Shown here in pieces: positions 26,043 through 34,947 of a stretch of DNA of 64,000 nt; within the stretch, counting starts at the first letter, position 1, and each line of letters begins with the position of its first letter. The stretch is from positions 1 through 64,000 of the forward strand of contig DAOUHE010000096.1 of the NCBI GenBank assembly GCA_034428715.1. Reading direction: 5' to 3'. The stretch is from Io17-Chloro-G2 sp034428715. GTDB lineage: Bacteria > Chloroflexota > Dehalococcoidia > Lucifugimonadales > UBA3495. The translations under genes and the position numbers were made by a program. The notes under the pieces are model-generated. The model did no database searches. It had not been told where the DNA came from and was given only the letters and a program-made list of their open reading frames with translations.

Positions 26043-26771
26043 CTAAGGCTCCACTCTGGGAGCAGACAGCGAAGCGGGCGAGGGTTGAAATACCCACACC
26101 TGGCCGGTAGATGGCAAGTCTTCTGAGGTCAGGGTAACGCAGTGGCCATCCAAATGCTTAACGTTTGGTTGGGTAGCCAGCCACTGGCGGGGACCCTTCA
26201 GGCCGCAGGACTCGGGCATCAAGTCCGGCACCCGGTAGTGCATTGGGATGACGACCCGGGGATTAACCCGGTCCACCACCGAGTCCACCTCTTGGTAGCT
26301 GAGCAGGTGGCAGGAATCATCGACGGTAACCATCAACACATCGACTGGACCCACGGCGTCGCTCACGGAATCCGGCCAATCGGCCCGGTTATCTCCCATG
26401 TGCAGGAACCGGATGCCCCCGGTTTCCAGCAGGAACATGACGTTGGCCATGCCCCTCACGCCGGAGCGCCCCGCATGGAGATCCAAGACACCTTGAATGG
26501 CCAAATCCTGTTGGTGGAAGCCGGACGGTGTTCTTATCAAGGATGCCGCTTCCGGCAGCCGGTCCGCGGCATCGTGGTCGAAGTGGGCGTGGGTGATCAA
26601 GTCTACGTCGCATATCACATCGGGGAACTGGCGAGTGAACCAGTACCGGCCGGTCTGATTCCGGTAGGGGTCGGCCAAGACACGAAAGCCTTGGGCGGTC
26701 TCCCACAGAAACGCGCAGTGACCGAAAAAGGTAACGGTCACCGGCGATTTTACTTGGTGTGGCTGGGTCAC
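26043..26771 (-). CDS. MBL-fold metal-dependent hydrolase (UlaG-like)
   Basis: A 242-residue metallo-beta-lactamase-fold hydrolase. The metal-binding motif ITHAHFDHDAA is near residue 60, a further His in FLHMGDNRAD, and a final His in PMHYRV. It is short for the superfamily and resembles the UlaG/YtnP-like L-ascorbate-6-phosphate lactonase group, but no substrate can be assigned. It converges with the dehydrogenase gene on the other strand. Confidence 0.78.
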   Translation of the reverse strand: MTQPHQVKSPVTVTFFGHCAFLWETAQGFRVLADPYRNQTGRYWFTRQFPDVICDVDLITHAHFDHDAADRLPEAASLIRTPSGFHQQDLAIQGVLDLHAGRSGVRGMANVMFLLETGGIRFLHMGDNRADWPDSVSDAVGPVDVLMVTVDDSCHLLSYQEVDSVVDRVNPRVVIPMHYRVPDLMPESCGLKGPRQWLATQPNVKHLDGHCVTLTSEDLPSTGQVWVFQPSPASLSAPRVEP

Positions 26772-26872
26772 GACCCCTCACGCATTTTTGTCTGCCGTGA
26801 TCCCAACCTCAGGTCGCGAGACGGGACCCAAGAAAGTTTCTGAGGGATTGGTTTAACCCGTTAAGCCGCCGT

Positions 26873-28423
26873 CTACCGCCCTTCCTTGATCCAGTCGGCC
26901 ACCTTTTCTGCGATCATTATGGTGGTGGCGTTGGTGTTGGCCCGGATGACGTCGGGCATGATGGACGCGTCTACCACCCGCAGGTTTTCCATGCCGTGGA
27001 TATGGCCGAACTGGTCAACCACCGCCATGGAGTCGCCGGCCGGGCCCATCTTGCAGGTGCCGGAAATGTGGTGCTGGGTGTACACGTTGCGTAGCATCCA
27101 ATTATCCAGGGAATCGTCGGTGGCCAGGTCCTGGTCGGTGGGATTCAACCGGGCCTCTATCAGATCGCGGAACTGTTCGTGCTCGGATATCTTTATCGCC
27201 GTCCGCAATGCCTCCCTCATGCGCTCGCGGTCATAGGGGTCGGTCAAGAAATCGTAGTTCAAGTTGGGCTGCACCCGGGGGTCGGTGGAAACCAGCGTCA
27301 ACTCTCCCGCCGACGTGGCGTTCTGGAGACCAACGCTCAGGCCAAAATGGAAATCTTCACTCTCTATGACCACGCTGGCGGGCCGGTGTTCGCTGTTCAT
27401 CAAAATGGGCGCTAGCTGGAAGTCGGCCCTGGTGGTGGACCCTTGCGTGCTGAACCGCAGGCCCACCTGAATGCTGGCCGCGTCGTCGGATGGGGGCTCG
27501 CCGACGCCCTTGAAAAGCAAAAAAGCCGCCGGGTGGTCCCGCAGGTTTTGGCCAACGCCGGGAAGATCGTGCTGCAGTGTTATCCCCATGCTGTCCAGAT
27601 GGCCGGCCGGCCCCACGCCGGACAGCATCAGGATCTGGGGGGAAGCCACGGCGCCGGCGCTGAGGATTATCTGATCACCCTCCACCGTGAATGTTTGGTC
27701 CCCGCTTTCCGCTTCCACGCCCACGGCCCGTTTGCCCTGGAACAACACCCGGTGGGCGGTGATGTTTCCCCTGACGGTGAGGTTAAGCCGGTGGCGCGCC
27801 AGGTTGAGGTAGGTAAGGGACGTGCTCATGCGGACACCGTCGATATTGTTCAAGGGACGGGACGCGATGCCTGTTGAGTCGGGATGGTTCTGGTCCGGAT
27901 CGTCGGGGAAACCCATGGCGAGGCAGGTATCGTAGAACGCCCTTGACGTGGGAAGCAAGTCCCTCCTTTGGTACCGGCGGACGGGGATGGGTCCGTCATT
28001 GCCGTGAAAATCGTCGCCGCCGAAATCCCGGTCGGTCTCCATCTTGCGAAAAAAAGGCAGGACATCGGTGAAGGACCACTGATCGTTGCCCCACGCAGCC
28101 CAGTTGTCGTAGTCCTCGGGAACTCCCCTGAACAACACCTGCCCATTAATGGAACTTGAGCCACCCATCGCCTTGCCTCTGGGGATCACGATGGGCTCGG
28201 CCTGCAACGGCGTGGCGGTGGCCCGGTAGTCCCAACTGTGGGGACCATAGGCCGAACGCCAAACGTTGTTACCGTCTTTGATGTCAATGGGAATGTGGTC
28301 GAAATCCGGATAGTCCGGGCCCGCCTCCAGCAAGAGCACCGATTTTTCGGGGTCCTCAGACAAGCGCGTCGCCAAGACGCATCCGGCGGAGCCGCCTCCC
28401 ACGATGACGTAATCGTATTTCAT
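26873..28423 (-). CDS. GMC family FAD-dependent oxidoreductase
   Basis: A 516-residue glucose-methanol-choline oxidoreductase. FAD binds at YVIVGGGSAGCVLATRLSE from residue 5. The GMC signature 1 region reads GKAMGGSSSINGQVLFRG, signature 2 GAVASPQILMLSGVGP, and the catalytic His is in YTQHHISGTCKMGP. The family oxidises alcohols (choline, polyethylene glycol, sugars and others). A heptad repeat array sits right before the start. An iron-dependent alcohol dehydrogenase gene lies upstream on the same strand, suggesting a shared alcohol or aldehyde pathway. Confidence 0.88.
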   Translation of the reverse strand: MKYDYVIVGGGSAGCVLATRLSEDPEKSVLLLEAGPDYPDFDHIPIDIKDGNNVWRSAYGPHSWDYRATATPLQAEPIVIPRGKAMGGSSSINGQVLFRGVPEDYDNWAAWGNDQWSFTDVLPFFRKMETDRDFGGDDFHGNDGPIPVRRYQRRDLLPTSRAFYDTCLAMGFPDDPDQNHPDSTGIASRPLNNIDGVRMSTSLTYLNLARHRLNLTVRGNITAHRVLFQGKRAVGVEAESGDQTFTVEGDQIILSAGAVASPQILMLSGVGPAGHLDSMGITLQHDLPGVGQNLRDHPAAFLLFKGVGEPPSDDAASIQVGLRFSTQGSTTRADFQLAPILMNSEHRPASVVIESEDFHFGLSVGLQNATSAGELTLVSTDPRVQPNLNYDFLTDPYDRERMREALRTAIKISEHEQFRDLIEARLNPTDQDLATDDSLDNWMLRNVYTQHHISGTCKMGPAGDSMAVVDQFGHIHGMENLRVVDASIMPDVIRANTNATTIMIAEKVADWIKEGR

Positions 28424-28443
28424 TGTTTGGTTCTCCTTAGCTG

Positions 28444-28469
28444 TCAGCTTTCAGCGGCCAGCATTCAGC
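28444..28469. repeat. TCAGCNN heptad array
   Basis: TCAGC occurs at 28444, 28451 and 28465, and CCAGC at 28458, exactly 7 bases apart. It lies between the GMC and iron-alcohol dehydrogenase genes. The same unit recurs at four other intergenic sites in the window. Confidence 0.7.
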
Positions 28470-28502
28470 TTTTTGATTCGCCGGCCGTGCCTGCTTTGGC
28501 GG

Positions 28503-29708
28503 TTACAGGATCCCTTGGAGCAGCTCCACCAGGTCTTCTTTGTCGTTCACCGGGCGGACGTTTCGATGCAGGCCAAAGTCGGTCATCGCGTCTTCGGCTA
28601 TTTGTTGGACTCCTTCTCGGGTCACGCCTACATCCTTTAGTTTCAATGGCATCCCTGTTTCCCGGTAGACGCTCTCCACGGCATCGGCCGCCAACTTGGC
28701 CGCCTGTTGCGGGTCCAGACCGTGGGTTTCCACGCCCAGCAGGAACGCCAATCTGGCCTGTCCAGCGGCGTTGTAGCTGCGGTTGAAACGTATTCCTGGT
28801 GCGGTGAGGATGGAGTACGCTGACCCGTGGTCACATTCGGGGTATCTGGTGTCCAACGAATGGGCCAGGGAGCTGACCACGGCCATGGCGCCGCCGCCGC
28901 CCGCGCCGTTGTCGTTGGACCGGTTGGCCAGAAAAGCCGCCGCCGTCAGATTCATCCGCACCTGACCATCGCCGGGTTGTTTCTGGACCAATGCCATATT
29001 GCCCGTCAGCAGCCTGAGGGCCTGGAGCAAGTCGCCTTCGGCCAGGGGGTTGATGCCCTGCGACTGCAACCCGCCAACCACGCCGCTATAACATGAAGCG
29101 GCGGCGCTGAGGAACAACTGAGGCGGCGCTGTCAGCAGGGCTTCTTCGTCCCATATCACGGCGCAGGGCCGGGTTTTAGGATCAAACAATTCAACGCGGT
29201 GGCCCGTTTCGGGATCGATCACCGCCGTCCCCGCCCGGGTCATGGCGGTGGTGGGAGTGGTCAACACGACGATGTTGGGAACCTTGGGTTGCATCAAACG
29301 GGGGCTCACCGGCGGTTTGCCAGGCGGGTATTTGGTGGCATGATCCTGGGCCCGGCCGCCCTCGGCCAGAAGGATGGTGATCGCCCGGGTGGTGACCACC
29401 GCGCTGCCGCCGCCTAGAGCCACGATCAGGTCGGCCCCCGCCTCGGCCGCCATGGCGGCGCCTTCCTCCACCGAAGGAAGGGGCGAACCTGCCTGCGCTC
29501 CATCGAAAACACCGGCCAGCCGCTCTCCCAGCGCATCCTTAGTGCGATCCAATAAGTTTGTGCCGCGGGCCACGCTCTGGCCGCAGACGATAAAAGCCCG
29601 TTTCGCCCGCTGGCGGTCCACCTCCTCGGCAAGTCTGTCCAGGGCATCCGTACCCGCGTGGATGCGCAGTGGAACGGCTACGGAGCGAAACGATTTGACA
29701 TTGGGCAA
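28503..29708 (-). CDS. Iron-containing alcohol dehydrogenase family protein
   Basis: A 401-residue group III (Fe-ADH) protein related to maleylacetate reductases. NAD(P) binding is at ALGGGSAVVTTRAI near residue 100. Metal ligands are expected in SLAHSLDTRYPECDHGSAYS. The TTG at 29708 lies 6 bases after AGGAGAT, which fixes the start; a frame 78 codons longer has no recognisable protein. It lies ahead of the GMC gene and probably works on alcohols, aldehydes or maleylacetate. Confidence 0.82.
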   Translation of the reverse strand: MPNVKSFRSVAVPLRIHAGTDALDRLAEEVDRQRAKRAFIVCGQSVARGTNLLDRTKDALGERLAGVFDGAQAGSPLPSVEEGAAMAAEAGADLIVALGGGSAVVTTRAITILLAEGGRAQDHATKYPPGKPPVSPRLMQPKVPNIVVLTTPTTAMTRAGTAVIDPETGHRVELFDPKTRPCAVIWDEEALLTAPPQLFLSAAASCYSGVVGGLQSQGINPLAEGDLLQALRLLTGNMALVQKQPGDGQVRMNLTAAAFLANRSNDNGAGGGGAMAVVSSLAHSLDTRYPECDHGSAYSILTAPGIRFNRSYNAAGQARLAFLLGVETHGLDPQQAAKLAADAVESVYRETGMPLKLKDVGVTREGVQQIAEDAMTDFGLHRNVRPVNDKEDLVELLQGIL

Positions 29709-29923
29709 AATAAATCTCCTGGTGTCTATATCGGCGAAGCCTGTGGATGTGCCTATGTTGCCACCGGCCCATGGATTTGGCAACAAAGGCCCGCGATGAC
29801 TTCGGCGTTTGTGTGTAGACGAAATCGGGCCAGCACCGCTCAATTGTTTCCAGCCGGCAGCCCACCGGCATGTTATATTAATGAGATCACCGGCATCTTC
29901 CTTGATTTTAACGAGGTATGTCT

Positions 29924-30331
29924 TTGACCACCGGCGACACACGGATCAGGCGTTACCGCAACCAGAGCATCAATCTGCTGCAGACGGCGTTTCTTGAGTT
30001 GCGTCAGGGGCGATGGTCCCGGTCGGAAGAGTTGCTGTGGGGCAGCCTGACATTGGCAGTAAAGGGTGCGGCGCTGAGCCGGGGAGATGTGCTGCAAGAC
30101 CAGGACGAGATCCGAGAATATGCCTTGTCGCTGGGCCGGGAGCGGCGGGACCGGCGCATACGTGAAGCCTTCACCCAGCTTTCCAACTTCTCGGATGCCG
30201 CCGAGCGGGTTCGTGATTCCCGCTACCGGGTGGACCGCTTGACGATGATGCTGGAAGATCTAAGCGCCGCCGTAGAACAACTCTGGGCGATCGCCGACCT
30301 GGATGAACCCGCGAATGACTCCAATCATTGA
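29924..30331 (+). CDS. PaREP1/HEPN-like helical protein
   Basis: About 135 residues, all helical and charged. The segment AFLELRQGRWSRSEELLWGSLTLAVKGAAL matches the PaREP1-like pattern, where a short helical repeat recruits or protects nucleic-acid enzymes; the assignment is by pattern only. The start may be TTG at 29924, 7 bases after GAGG, or ATG at 29918, which sits only 1 base from it. Its end overlaps the MtaB gene by 29 bases, so the two are co-expressed. Function unknown. Confidence 0.55.
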   Translation: MTTGDTRIRRYRNQSINLLQTAFLELRQGRWSRSEELLWGSLTLAVKGAALSRGDVLQDQDEIREYALSLGRERRDRRIREAFTQLSNFSDAAERVRDSRYRVDRLTMMLEDLSAAVEQLWAIADLDEPANDSNH

Positions 30332-31730
30332 GCCAGAGGAGGTGTCCCAACCTGTGGGACCCAGCCTGCGGTCTCCCGTAATTCCACGCACTGGAACTCC
30401 GGCGGACGGCCCAACGGTGGCCATCGCCACCCAGGGTTGCAAGCTCAACCAAGCTGACTCCGATGTTTTGGCCAGAAGCTTCGCCGAGGCGGGCTACCGG
30501 ATAGTCGACGCCAATCAGGGCCCCCAGGTATTCGTCCTGAACACCTGCACCGTGACCGCAACCGCTGACGCCAAAGCCAGAAGGGCGCTGCGGTCGGCCC
30601 GCCGGTCAAATCCTCAAGCCCTGGTGGTTGCTACCGGTTGTTTCGCCCAAAGAGCCCCAGAGGACCTGCAGGCATTGGAAGCCGTGTCCCTGGTGGTGGG
30701 CAATTTCCAAAAAGACAAGCTGGTTTCCATCGTCTCCGGCGCCTTAGATTACGGCAACCAACCGCAATCCATCGGAGAACCGGTAACGAAGCTTCACGGC
30801 TTTGCTCTTTCTCCCAAGGCGAAGGCCAAGCCAAAAGCATTAAAAGCGGTTCGCACCAGGGCCACCATCAAGATCCAGGAAGGCTGCGATCAGGTATGCG
30901 CCTACTGCATCGTGCCCAGAGTGCGGGGCCGCGAGCGCAGCATTCCCGTGGCGGAGCTGGTGGGGCAGATCAACCGGTACGCAGCCGAGGGATTCAAAGA
31001 AGTGGTGCTAACGGGTACCCAGTTGGGGACCTACGGCTTCGACCTGCCCCAGACCAGCCTGCCCGATTTGTTGCGAAGAATCTTGAGCGAGACAACGGTG
31101 CCCAGGATCCGCGTTTCTTCACTTCAAGCCCAGGAGATAAGTTCCGCGTTGCTGGACATCTGGGACACCGGCCGTTTGTGCCCCCACTTCCACATACCGC
31201 TGCAGAGCGGGAGTAACGGTGTGTTGAAAGCCATGCGCCGCCGTTACGACACCGGGACGTTCGCCTCTACCGTGGAGATGGTCCGAAACCGCATCCCACA
31301 CGCCGGCATCACCACCGATCTGATCGCGGGTTTTCCAGGGGAAGATGAGACCAGTTTCCAAGAAAGCTTGGATTTTGCCTCATCAATGGCTTTCAGCGAC
31401 ATGCATGTCTTTCCCTATTCACCAAGGCCAGGAACCAGCGCCGCCCATTATGTAAACCTGGTTCCCGAAGACGTGAAGAAGGACCGCACCGCCCAGATGC
31501 TAGCCGTGGCCAGAAGCGGATTTCGGAGCTTTCGCAGCGGCCAACTGGGGACGGCCCGGCCGGTATTGTGGGAATCCAGCGTGGTCAAAGACGGGACACG
31601 GCGTTGGAGCGGCCTGACGGATAACTATATCCGCGTCTATGGCGAGTCTATGAGGGACCTGACCAACGTCATCGCCCAGGCCCAACTGCTGGAATGGGAT
31701 GGTGACCACCCCCGCGCGGAATTCATTTGA
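30303..31730 (+). CDS. mtaB: tRNA threonylcarbamoyladenosine methylthiotransferase
   Basis: A 475-residue radical-SAM methylthiotransferase that adds a methylthio group at C2 of t6A37 in tRNA. The N-terminal UPF0004 domain starts at ATQGCKLNQADSD, where CKLNQ is typical of MtaB rather than MiaB, and has further cluster Cys in NTCTVT and ATGCFAQ. The radical SAM cluster motif is CDQVCAYC, near residue 197. PLQSGSNGVLKAM and AGFPGEDETSF follow, with a TRAM-like C-terminus. TsaD, encoded in this window, makes its substrate. The N-terminal 35 residues look like an extra extension, so a later start is possible. Confidence 0.88.
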   Translation: MNPRMTPIIEPEEVSQPVGPSLRSPVIPRTGTPADGPTVAIATQGCKLNQADSDVLARSFAEAGYRIVDANQGPQVFVLNTCTVTATADAKARRALRSARRSNPQALVVATGCFAQRAPEDLQALEAVSLVVGNFQKDKLVSIVSGALDYGNQPQSIGEPVTKLHGFALSPKAKAKPKALKAVRTRATIKIQEGCDQVCAYCIVPRVRGRERSIPVAELVGQINRYAAEGFKEVVLTGTQLGTYGFDLPQTSLPDLLRRILSETTVPRIRVSSLQAQEISSALLDIWDTGRLCPHFHIPLQSGSNGVLKAMRRRYDTGTFASTVEMVRNRIPHAGITTDLIAGFPGEDETSFQESLDFASSMAFSDMHVFPYSPRPGTSAAHYVNLVPEDVKKDRTAQMLAVARSGFRSFRSGQLGTARPVLWESSVVKDGTRRWSGLTDNYIRVYGESMRDLTNVIAQAQLLEWDGDHPRAEFI

Positions 31731-31903
31731 GTTGCGACGCGATATTTACGACGGCTTGTTTTAAACAACGAGCCGAAGCCGGCTAACGCCCTTCCAGCCG
31801 GCCAGCACAGGCCAATTGACGGCCGATGTCTGGTCCTGCTCTAGGCTTCAGATCCACGTCAGACAGATCAAGGCGCCGGAGCCTTCCCGGCACAACCCGC
31901 AGG

Positions 31904-32734
31904 CTAAAGATCCACCGACCTCAGGCAGATGGTGTCTCCCCGGCGTTCCAAGTACCCAGCCTTGGTTTCGTGGCCATGGGAAAACACCAACAGCCAACCC
32001 TGGCGCTCGGCCTGGGTCAGCAGGTCCTTCTTCGACTCCAGGGTGACCTCCGGAGAATTATCGAACGCTGAGATCACCGCCAGATTGAGGTGGTGAGCCG
32101 TGGGCACGATATCCCCCAGATAGACTATCTTTTCTCCCCCGTGGTTAAACATGACGACCTGGTGTCCCCGAGCATGGCCGTCGGTGACGATCACGTTTAG
32201 GCCCGGGAAAATCTCGGTGTCGCCACACAAGAGTTCCAGCTGGCCCCGCTGATCGATGGGACGGAAATTATCCTCCCGGTGTGTGATGTGGCACCTTTCA
32301 TTGGGGTTGCAAGCTTCGTCCCAACATGCGCTCTGCACGTAGTATTTTGCCTTGGGGAAACTGGGTACGATGTATCCTGCGCGGTCCAGGCGAGTGCAGC
32401 CGCCTGAATGGTCAAAATGAAGATGAGAGAGTACTACGGCGTGGATATCCTTGGGACCAAGTCCCACGCCCTTGAGACCTTTTAGCAACCGGCTGGGTAC
32501 CAAACCAAGGGTCTCTTTGTCATTGTCAATGTCTTTGGAACCCACACCGGTATCCACTAGTACATTTTGCCCCTTTACCTGAAGGAGCAAACAGTTCAAT
32601 CCCAGGGTCATCCGGTTTTTGCGGTCGGTCACCACGTTGTTCTCCCAGTCCATCTTGGGGACCTGGCCGAACATGGAGCCTCCGTCCAGTTTGATGACCC
32701 CGTCACTTATGATCTTTACAGTTGTCGACATCAT
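31904..32734 (-). CDS. MBL-fold metal-dependent hydrolase
   Basis: A 276-residue metallo-beta-lactamase-fold protein with the classic VLSHLHFDHSGG motif near residue 90 and later His residues in TDGHARGHQV and FSHGHE. The N-terminal part (LDGGSMFGQVPK) and LLQVKGQNVLVDTGVGS are like N-acyl homoserine lactonase/YtnP relatives, but no quorum-sensing gene is near. The ATG at 32734 follows GGTGGA by 6 bases; the frame extends 15 codons further without a good site. Substrate unknown. Confidence 0.8.
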   Translation of the reverse strand: MMSTTVKIISDGVIKLDGGSMFGQVPKMDWENNVVTDRKNRMTLGLNCLLLQVKGQNVLVDTGVGSKDIDNDKETLGLVPSRLLKGLKGVGLGPKDIHAVVLSHLHFDHSGGCTRLDRAGYIVPSFPKAKYYVQSACWDEACNPNERCHITHREDNFRPIDQRGQLELLCGDTEIFPGLNVIVTDGHARGHQVVMFNHGGEKIVYLGDIVPTAHHLNLAVISAFDNSPEVTLESKKDLLTQAERQGWLLVFSHGHETKAGYLERRGDTICLRSVDL

Positions 32735-33453
32735 GGTCTTCCACCCATACCCTCCTACGAAAATCGTACACTCGCCCACGCCGTGGAAGCTTTACCCCGG
32801 CCTGCCTAGGAGCTGAAAAAGAAATTAAACGATGATTTCTTCCGGGTACCGGGAATATATCGGGTGTTATTATTGTGCTTGAAATCCAAGGCGGCTTCTC
32901 TGGTGGGCCCGCGCCGGCGGCGCCGGCGATGAAGTAGTTGTAATGTGAGTTAATTAAAATTTATACTCTTTTCACCTCATGGTTAAAGATGATGCTGGTT
33001 TAGAATATCGGCCCGCTGTCGAATGGACAAGAAGGGTGTTCAGCTACAACAACAGGGCGTCCACTTAAATTTCTGCTAAAACCCTGACAGTTAGTACTTG
33101 AAAATAGTATCTGCTTATGCAACTTATTTGCCAACGTTAGGATAAACGGTGGGAATCGGGGCCTGTCAAGTAGGTTTTTCTTGAATTACGTGACCATTTT
33201 TTAAATTAATCAAAAATTTACGCTAGGGAATTATTTATACAACAGCAAACATCCCCGGTTTAAACCGAGGGATGCGGGCCGCCGGTGAAATCCGAATGCC
33301 GCGGCTCACGCCACCCTTAAGCAGGATGATATACTTGCCCTTTCCAAACCTAGCCGGGTGTGTGCCACGCCGCCGGGTACTTTGGATCCCCATGTTGCAG
33401 GGAATCTTCCGGCGATCTCTGGCCTAGGAACCAACCGCCCTAGGAGCCTTCGA
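32735..33453. other. AT-rich intergenic stretch without a supported gene
   Basis: About 700 bases, richer in A+T than the genes around it, with scattered T and A runs, and no frame longer than a few dozen codons that carries a ribosome binding site and a plausible protein. One palindrome is at 33250-33274. The right end holds TAGGAG serving the DUF1800 gene. A decayed gene or a transferred fragment is possible; nothing specific can be named. Confidence 0.55.
33250..33274. repeat. Palindrome, 12-base arms
   Basis: CATCCCCGGTTTAAACCG followed by AGGGATG folds on itself, with one extra A on the right arm. No T run follows, so it is not a plain terminator; a binding site or RNA stem is possible. 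Confidence 0.4.
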
Positions 33454-34860
33454 ATGAAGAACGATGAGCACGCCCTGATGTCCCACCTGCTGCGCCGCGC
33501 CGGATTTGGGGCAACACCGGATGAGATAGATACCTATTTGGAACTGGGATATGAAGCGACGGTGGAGGATTTGCTCCACCCCGAAGACGCGCCGGGCCTG
33601 GATGATGAAGACCTCATCCGCCGGTACCAGATCGATCAGAACAGTCTGATGCTCATCGAAAGCTCTCAGGCCTATTGGCTTTACCGCATGATCAATACCA
33701 AAAGGCACCTGGAAGAAAAGATGTCCCTGTTCTGGCACGGCCTGTTCGCCACAGCCTATGGCAAGTTGAACCATGCCAAGGCCGTGGTCAACCAGACCAA
33801 CACCTTCCGAAGCCGTGGTTTGGGCAACTTCCACACCCTATTAATCGAGCTTTCCCGGGACCCCGCCATGATCTTCTGGCTGGACAACAAGGACAATCAC
33901 AACGGCGCGCCTAACGAGAACTACGGACGGGAGTTGTTGGAATTATTCTCCATGGGCATCGGCAACTACACCGAGGAAGACGTTAAAGCCTGCGCCAGGG
34001 CCTTCTCGGGTTGGACCATAGCCAACGCTGAATACATGAGCATCCGGGCCTCCCGGGATTCTATTTGGCCCCATGGGAGATTGGATTGGCAGTTCCAATA
34101 CCAGCCCGAGGACCACGACGACGGCGAAAAGACATTCCTGGGGCAAACCGGCCGTTTTAACGGCGAAGACATCATCGACATCATCTGCCAGCACCCAGCC
34201 ACGGCCTGGTTCATCGCGAGTAAGCTGTACAACTTCTTTGTGGCCGACACACCCGACGAAACCGCCATACAACGACTGGCCGATGAATTCACCCGCACCA
34301 GGGGAAACATAGGATCGGTGATGCGGACCCTCTTCCTTTCCGATTTCTTCCGGTCGGAGCAAGCCCGCTTCGCCCGGGTGAAGAGCCCGGCCGAACTGGT
34401 GGCCGGGACCGCCCGCCTCACCGGCAGCCACCAATTTTCCGATTGGAGCATCGTCAACCTAGCTATGGATGCCAACTATATGGGGCAGGAGATATTGAAT
34501 CCTCCTTCGGTGGAAGGGTGGCACACCGGCATGGAATGGGTGGACACCGGCACATTGGTCGAGCGGGTGAATTCCGCCGCCAAAGACGCCGGGGACATCA
34601 ACCAGCCCGGAGTGCGCGCCATCGTAGAGAGGCTGAGGACCAGGGGAGACACTCTCTCCCCCAAAGAGTTGGTGGAAGGTTGCCTGGAATTGGCCGGCGG
34701 CATCCAGCTATCATCAGCATCCTTCGATCACGTCACGTCATACGTTGCGCACCAGGGCGATCTACGGTTCGCCCAGCAAGATATAGCCGATTGCTCAGAG
34801 CAGCGTGTCGCCGACCTGCTGCAACTGATAGTGGCCACAAGGGAATACCAGTTGGCATGA
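33454..34860 (+). CDS. DUF1800 protein
   Basis: A 468-residue DUF1800 family protein: HALMSHLLRRAGFGATPDEI at the start, then LGNFHTLLIELSRDPAM, FWLDNKDNHNGAPNENYGRELLELFSMGIG and the tail of a long helical protein. The ATG at 33454 follows TAGGAG by 7 bases. In most genomes a DUF1501 gene follows; here an NHL-repeat gene does, about 90 bases on. No signal peptide is visible at this start. Function unknown. Confidence 0.85.
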   Translation: MKNDEHALMSHLLRRAGFGATPDEIDTYLELGYEATVEDLLHPEDAPGLDDEDLIRRYQIDQNSLMLIESSQAYWLYRMINTKRHLEEKMSLFWHGLFATAYGKLNHAKAVVNQTNTFRSRGLGNFHTLLIELSRDPAMIFWLDNKDNHNGAPNENYGRELLELFSMGIGNYTEEDVKACARAFSGWTIANAEYMSIRASRDSIWPHGRLDWQFQYQPEDHDDGEKTFLGQTGRFNGEDIIDIICQHPATAWFIASKLYNFFVADTPDETAIQRLADEFTRTRGNIGSVMRTLFLSDFFRSEQARFARVKSPAELVAGTARLTGSHQFSDWSIVNLAMDANYMGQEILNPPSVEGWHTGMEWVDTGTLVERVNSAAKDAGDINQPGVRAIVERLRTRGDTLSPKELVEGCLELAGGIQLSSASFDHVTSYVAHQGDLRFAQQDIADCSEQRVADLLQLIVATREYQLA

Positions 34861-34867
34861 AGAGCTA

Positions 34868-34947
34868 TCAGCGTTCAGCCTGTTGCCCATTCCCGTTCTT
34901 CCGGACTGTCCACGAGGGGGCTAGCTGACGGCTGACCGCTGACCGCT
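34868..34947. repeat. Facing TCAGCNN heptad arrays
   Basis: TCAGC at 34868 and 34875 is followed by the inverse unit GCTGA at 34924, 34931 and 34938 and a final GCT at 34945. The arrays face each other across about 45 bases and end directly at the ATG of the NHL gene, so they could form a stem in its leader. Confidence 0.6.
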
